Origin: Isoetes taiwanensis | Taxonomy: Eukaryota; Streptophyta; Lycopodiopsida; Isoetales; Isoetaceae | Direction of reading: 5' to 3' | Length of the DNA stretch: 64,000 bases | NCBI GenBank assembly: GCA_021234155.1 | Contig: JAJEKV010000054.1 | Span: 2,027,468 to 2,091,467, forward strand | Shown: piece after piece, positions 59,701 through 64,000 of the stretch | Numbering within the stretch: position 1 is the first letter of the stretch | How the letters are laid out: each line of letters begins with the position of its first letter | Translations under genes and position numbers: made by a program | Notes under the pieces: generated by a model | Database searches by the model: none | Told to the model about the DNA's origin: nothing | The model's input: the letters and a program-made list of their open reading frames with translations, nothing else

Positions 59701-60643
59701 GAGGTCATTAAGGAATGCATTGATAGGAAAGGCACCTTTAGCCCCATATATGCTTTGATAGGAGGAATCTATCCTTCACGCCCCACGCGGGAAGGATATC
59801 CTCCATTGGGGCAACTAGAGGTGTAGGCATGAGCGCGCATATAGGCATATAGGCGCCTTGTCTCATGACCATAATGGAAGATCCACCCTCTTCCTGTAGG
59901 GAGATTAGCCATGCATCCATGTAGATAGGTGGGGTGGTCACCATATAACCAAAATTTTTGTAATAATTAATAATAGGTAGTGTGAGGCTCACAGCCCAGA
60001 AGCCTCCGGGAGGGCAAGGAGGTCGAAGTTATTTGGAAGGCTTGCAACACAAAATTTTGTATAATGTGTTGCAAGGGATGAAGAGTACCTTAGAAGTGTA
60101 AATTTTGTATGAAATTGATAAACTTTGATTAACTTAAATGTTGTATTAAGTAAAGTTAATAATTACCTTATGTGGATTAAGTTATGATGTGATAAGTTAA
60201 TGGGATAATGAAATAGTAATGTCTTAAACATTACCTTAGAGTAATTCTAATAATTAAGATAGTAAGTATGTAATTATAGATATTGTAAAAAATTAATGCA
60301 GGATTTTTTGGGTGCGAAGACCGCAACACAAATTTTGTTGGAATGTGTTGCAAGGAATGAAGAGTACCTTAAATAATAATTGTATATGAAAGTGTTAAAT
60401 TGTGATAAACTAAATGTTGTGATAATAGAAACTAATAAGTACCTTATTTTAGTAGAAGCTCTGAATTGACAACTTATTTGATAATGTAATGGCGTAATAA
60501 TGATTTAAAAATATTATCTTAAGGTAATCGTAATAAATGTAAAGTATTATAGTAGTATATCATTATGCATCGGGTTGATTGCGTGTTAGGAAGATTCCAA
60601 GGTGGGGAGAACCCCACGATCTTGCCGCGGACGGCATCATTTC
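53755..60643 (+). other. Interior of Element 3 without recognisable gag or pol
   Basis: The first part to about 57300 is richer in GC and in open sense frames of 60-100 codons (for example 54932-55114, 55121-55384, 56716-56910) with basic, Ser/Glu-rich products that partly match Element 2. The rest to 60640 is AT-rich and non-coding. None of the motifs of gag knuckles, protease, RT, RNase H or integrase was found on either strand. Confidence 0.5.
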
Positions 60644-60656
60644 AAGGTGGGGAGAA
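60644..60656 (+). promoter_or_regulatory. Polypurine tract of Element 3
   Basis: aaggtggggagaa directly before TGTGACG. A second aaggtggggagaa lies about 45 bp upstream (60599-60611). Confidence 0.8.
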
Positions 60657-62361
60657 TGTGACGTTCAAACACGCATACGCCCCGGGGCGATATTGTACCG
60701 CCACGCCACGCCGCATTACCGCCACCCCGACGTATGCGGTACGCCAACGCAGTAGCCAAGTGGGTAGCCCCTAGGGGGCAACTTGCTAAGAATGTGCATT
60801 AGTATTAATGTGCACATTTTCCAATGTACACATTAATGTGGGCACACATTTCCATGTGGCCACTTGATGCCAAGTGGGCCATACCCATAGGTGCAATTAA
60901 TGTGCACATTTTCCAATGTACACATTCATTAATGTGCACACATTTCCATGTGAGCACATTTGGGTGCACACATTTCCATGTGGGCACATTTGGCCACCTA
61001 GCCCTTAAAGGCAAGTGGGCCCTTTTCCCAATTATCCCACATGCCTAAAGGGGGATAATTGGAAACCCTAGCTACCCCTTGTCTATTTAAGTAGGAGAAC
61101 CCTAACTTGCCCATTTTCGTTTCTAGGGTTTTAGAGCTCTGTTTTGGCTGCCTCAAGAGCCAAAACCGCCTCCCGAACTGCCCAATGAGAACCGCATCAT
61201 TAGTTTTCCTTGATTCGAGCATTTTTCAGGGGATGGTCGAAGTTGAGTCGGGGAGGAGGAACTCAAGGATCAGTATTTAGGCAATTTAGTAGTCTAAACC
61301 CCATTTCAGCCATCGAATCGAGAGGTTTAGCCTCTTAAATTGCCCATAGCAGCCCTCTAGATCTCTAGATAGCAGATTCTAACTAAAGAACCTAACTCTA
61401 TGATATAGATTAGATCTTGTTCTTTAGTTCTTCCGTGATGTATATGGATGATGTATCTCTGTGAACTCCTTTGTATTGGGAAGGGGGTAGAGACCTAAAG
61501 CTTGGTAGTAGATGCTCCTAGATTAGCCTCTCTAGCACACTATAGATTCGCCTGTGCACAAAGAGCCACAGGGATGTGGGTGAAGGGGCCGACCGGGTCG
61601 AGAAGGAGGTTCATGTCCTCCGACTCTTGAACGATCCCTCCGGTGTGTAAAGATCGCCGGGGATCATTGTGACTAGGTCTAATGGCTTTTTGCGTGTGGG
61701 CAAGGCATGGGCTCGACACTCGTGAGGTGGTGAATATGACCTTCCATTGAGTTCAAGTCAATACTGGCAGTGGCCCTCTAGTCACCTTGAGTCGGCATGG
61801 AGATCGGGGAGGGGAGTGATCCCTACCGCCCCATCGAAATCGGGAGATGCAACCTGTGATATAGCCCCTTGGCTATGCATCCAGGCGGCTGGCTTCTGGC
61901 CGGGTCCCAACACTTTTCAGCCTTACGCAGTGTGCAATGGAGGGGCGGATGGAGTGGACAACCTAAGCCATGTTCATATGCCGCCCAAATCCATTGCCAT
62001 GAATTGCATGCGCAATGAACTCTGGAGACAAGCCGTCAGTCATCCCTTTGAGTTCGAGCCTTGGGTAGGATTCCCTATGTGATGTGCGATCTTTGTCTAT
62101 GCAGATATGTGGAGGACCATCCTTCGTGATGGTCATATGATGTTGATGTATGTGCTATCGACATGTATGTTTACGCTTCCGCAGCCTAGGTAGGCCCTCG
62201 AGGGAGACGGGGTGCAATGACCCTTCCACTCTTCCCACTTTGGAACCCGGCCACGGTTGCGGTGTCACGTGGAGGGCCCCCAGATAGCATGGAGCTGGTA
62301 TGGGGATGAACTCTGTTTTTGTATAATTGAGGGCAATCAGATCGCAGTAGGGGACGCCACA
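60657..62361 (+). repeat. 3' LTR of Element 3 (1,705 bp)
   Basis: TGTGACGTTC ... GGGGACGCCACA. Nearly identical to the 5' LTR in AT-rich parts (for example about 61325-61440 against 51235-51355) but with clustered small differences in CG-rich parts. Confidence 0.9.
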
Positions 62362-63013
62362 GCCCCATATCAATCCCACCATGCTCACCTACTGACCGAC
62401 CGCCGCTCCAACTATTACTCCATCCCTTACGTGTACATCCTCACCCCCAAGACCGCATGTCTCTCATGTGGAGCCTCTCCATCCTCTACATCCATATGGC
62501 CATTGCGGGCCAAGAGCCTACTCTGTGTCTCACAAAAACAGGCCTCTGCGTCTTCAACTCGTATCTGCATCAGAGTCTGAATACGATCTGCTATCCACTG
62601 TGGCCCACCCTGTGGGTATCTCTGAGCTAACTCTTGAGGAGAACCCTCGTGTACCTCTCCCACTCAGCCACCACCTGTCTCTGCAGTCTCGCCCTATAAT
62701 GAGTATCCTACTGGCCAACAAGAAACTCTGGCCTAGCACACCTCGCTTGTCCACGAGCTCGGCTCCTCTCCCTCTCCCTCTCCCTCTCCTGTATGGCCTC
62801 ATCCTCAAGATCAATTGGCCGTGTCCTGCACGCACTTGGCCGTCGGGCAACCCAAGGTACCTCAGGATGCTTGTTCTTCGGGTGCTTCTGTGCACCGTTC
62901 AACAACAAGCCCATATAACCCTCTCCACAGTCGAGGGTATGTGAACAACCCTTATAAACACAAAACCACCTATCCTCTGATCTAGTTGGCAACCCGGGGA
63001 TGGTTGTCAACAA
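62362..63013 (-). pseudogene. Open frames of unknown family next to Element 3
   Basis: From ATG 63013 a minus frame of 101 codons (MLTTIPGLPTRSEDRWFC...) crosses a simple repeat that encodes RERERERE. Other minus frames continue to 62427 (EWERYTRVLL, RVEDAEACFCETQSRLL). The changes of frame suggest a broken gene running into the Element 3 insertion; the piece at 50558-50290 may be its continuation. No domain recognised. Confidence 0.35.
62765..62791. repeat. CTCTCC simple repeat
   Basis: About four and a half copies of a 6-bp unit. Confidence 0.85.
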
Positions 63014-63865
63014 CCGTCTGATCCTCCAACACCCTTAGATCACATCTCTAAACCAATAAACTTGAACCCTAAGTTTATGCACACTGAAACTTTACCACTA
63101 AAAAGAGATACATAACAAACCCTAAAACCCTAACCCTTAAACTAAGTAATGGATCTAGTTAAACTATATAGAGAGAACTCACCCATCAAGCGCAAGGTCC
63201 TAATCGGTGGAGGTGGCAATGGCGACATCATGCCCATGTATATTATCTAAGGTAAGATGCAAGAAAAAAAAGCATTAATATTGTTGAGTACTAATAAGTA
63301 CTAAAAGAAAGGGCACAATGAAAAATTTAAAATCAACCCTAACGAAATTCGCATTTCTATGATCACCACATCTATGCATGAAACTATTTCTTTCTATTAT
63401 GCATCCGTTTCAATGAATTTTAATGTTTCTTAATAGTTTGAACATGGTACAATAGCAAGTACATAACATACAATAGAGCACAATAAAAAGAAATTGAAAC
63501 AAAATGCACTTAGCCATTGAAACAAAATCATACAAAACGCTATTCATTTGGGATTAAAGAAAATATGTAGCCAAGGCATATCAGCTTGTCTTATTCACAA
63601 AATTCCAAGAACATGGGAATTCTTTTACAATATAACCTCAGGGAGGTTTCTCAAAAAAGTTCCTAAAAGCAAAACAAATTCAATCCCAATCCAATTCAAA
63701 CCAGTATCGAAAATTTTGGAAATTTTGTATAAATTCATTATTAAAAAGGAGTAGTACAGAGAGCTCTTTTGCCAAGAAGAGCTTGTGATAATTTAAGAGC
63801 CTCTGTTGGCCTAGACCCACAATTCGATGAATACTTAGTAGCAGGGTCAGTGTCTGAACTTCCCT
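63014..63865. other. AT-rich region downstream of the oxidase exon
   Basis: No gene or repeat supported. It would be 3' flanking or untranslated sequence of the minus-strand oxidase gene. Confidence 0.4.
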
Positions 63866-63988
63866 TTATAGATCTGGAATAGCCTTTATCTTTCCTTTCT
63901 CTCCACTAAGTCTAAAGATGTTCATTCTGTTATGAAGCGCATGCATCATCTCGCTGTCTTCATGGCCTAAGATATGGCAATGCCAAGC
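63866..63988 (-). CDS. Last exon of a multicopper oxidase (C-terminal copper site)
   Basis: On the minus strand, after an AG acceptor (ctctag, 63994-63989), the frame reads AWHCHILGHEDSEMMHALHN, continues for 40 residues and stops at TAA (63868-63866). WHCHIL.HED.EMM is the C-terminal type-1/type-3 copper motif HCH-x3-H-x4-M of multicopper oxidases. The HILxHED form is seen in the bilirubin-oxidase/CotA-like branch, which in plants includes the LPR1-type ferroxidases of the cell wall and ER. Those usually have Glu where this has Gly. The remaining exons lie beyond the right edge, so length and intactness cannot be judged. It may be a pseudogene tail. Confidence 0.7.
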   Translation of the reverse strand, partial: AWHCHILGHEDSEMMHALHNRMNIFRLSGEKGKIKAIPDL

Positions 63989-64000
63989 CTAGAGCTTGGG

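Larger units (their letters stand above)
50559..62361 (+). mobile_element. Element 3: second, complete copy of the Element 2 family
   Basis: It has 5' LTR 50559-52273, PBS 52275-52286, an 8.4 kb interior, polypurine tract and 3' LTR 60657-62361. It aligns with Element 2 in opposite orientation and lacks the two nested DNA transposons, giving the empty sites for both. LTR stretches of more than 100 bp are identical between its two ends, so the insertion is probably recent. No RT, integrase or protease motif is seen. Target duplication is unresolved (flanks gctc and gccc). Confidence 0.9.

Noticed and set aside
63920-63990. Copia GAG-pre-integrase motif (W.....LGH)
   Set aside because: HCH-x3-H-x4-M with HED fits the multicopper oxidase C-terminus far better.

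Overview
This is nuclear DNA of a land plant. Plant hallmarks are LTR retrotransposons primed by initiator-Met tRNA (TGGTATCAGAGC), a chromodomain Ty3/gypsy element, a BED/DUF659 hAT transposase, captured PPR and LRR-receptor gene pieces, telo-box motifs (AACCCTAA) beside LTR promoters, and the last exon of a multicopper oxidase at the right edge. I cannot name the species. There is no prokaryotic or organellar content. Nearly all of the window is a nest of transposable elements; only the two edges look like host genes (a possible terminal exon at 1263-1388 and the oxidase exon at 63866-63988, minus strand).

Layout. (1) 1-5.4 kb: unassigned sequence. (2) 5.7-12.51 kb: Element 1, a decayed chromovirus on the plus strand (gag, protease, RT, RNase H, integrase, chromodomain, 3' LTR 10864-12510). 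Its 5' LTR is not visible. It is inserted into the 3' LTR of Element 2. (3) 12.51-32.63 kb: Element 2, minus strand, a long non-autonomous LTR retrotransposon. A 5.2 kb CAC-ended DNA transposon lies in its internal region (14076-19273) and a 4.0 kb one in its 5' LTR (27518-31515). (4) 33.6-44.67 kb: Element 4, minus strand, a Ty3/gypsy element with 5-bp target duplication AGGAC, gag-pol, and an extra coiled-coil ORF between pol and the 3' LTR. (5) 44.7-50.5 kb: a 1.35 kb element with 91-bp inverted repeats, covarying stem repeats, and a decayed hAT transposase gene headed by an array of the palindrome TTCGCGTACGCGAA. (6) 50.56-62.36 kb: Element 3, plus strand, a second copy of the Element 2 family with both LTRs, PBS and polypurine tract. 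(7) 62.4-64.0 kb: an unassigned ORF and the oxidase exon.

The most unusual content is in the Element 2/3 family. I recognise no gag or pol in its ~8.2-8.4 kb interior. Its first ORF after the primer binding site is a rearranged histone H3: an RTKQTAR tail followed by an H3-type C-terminal histone fold (FEDS...[15 protein letters not shown]). The same sequence, decayed, is at the same place in Element 3, so it was part of the element before amplification. The leader also carries three conserved ~67-nt hairpins and an antisense tRNA-like block with A and B boxes. Polypurine tract, LTR ends and part of the LTR body resemble Element 1, so a chromovirus of that kind is the likely source of replication proteins.

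Caution. Between the two Element 3 LTRs, AT-rich stretches are identical over more than 100 bp while CG-rich stretches carry dense small indels. Some frame breaks here may be methylation-linked decay or sequencing error rather than age.
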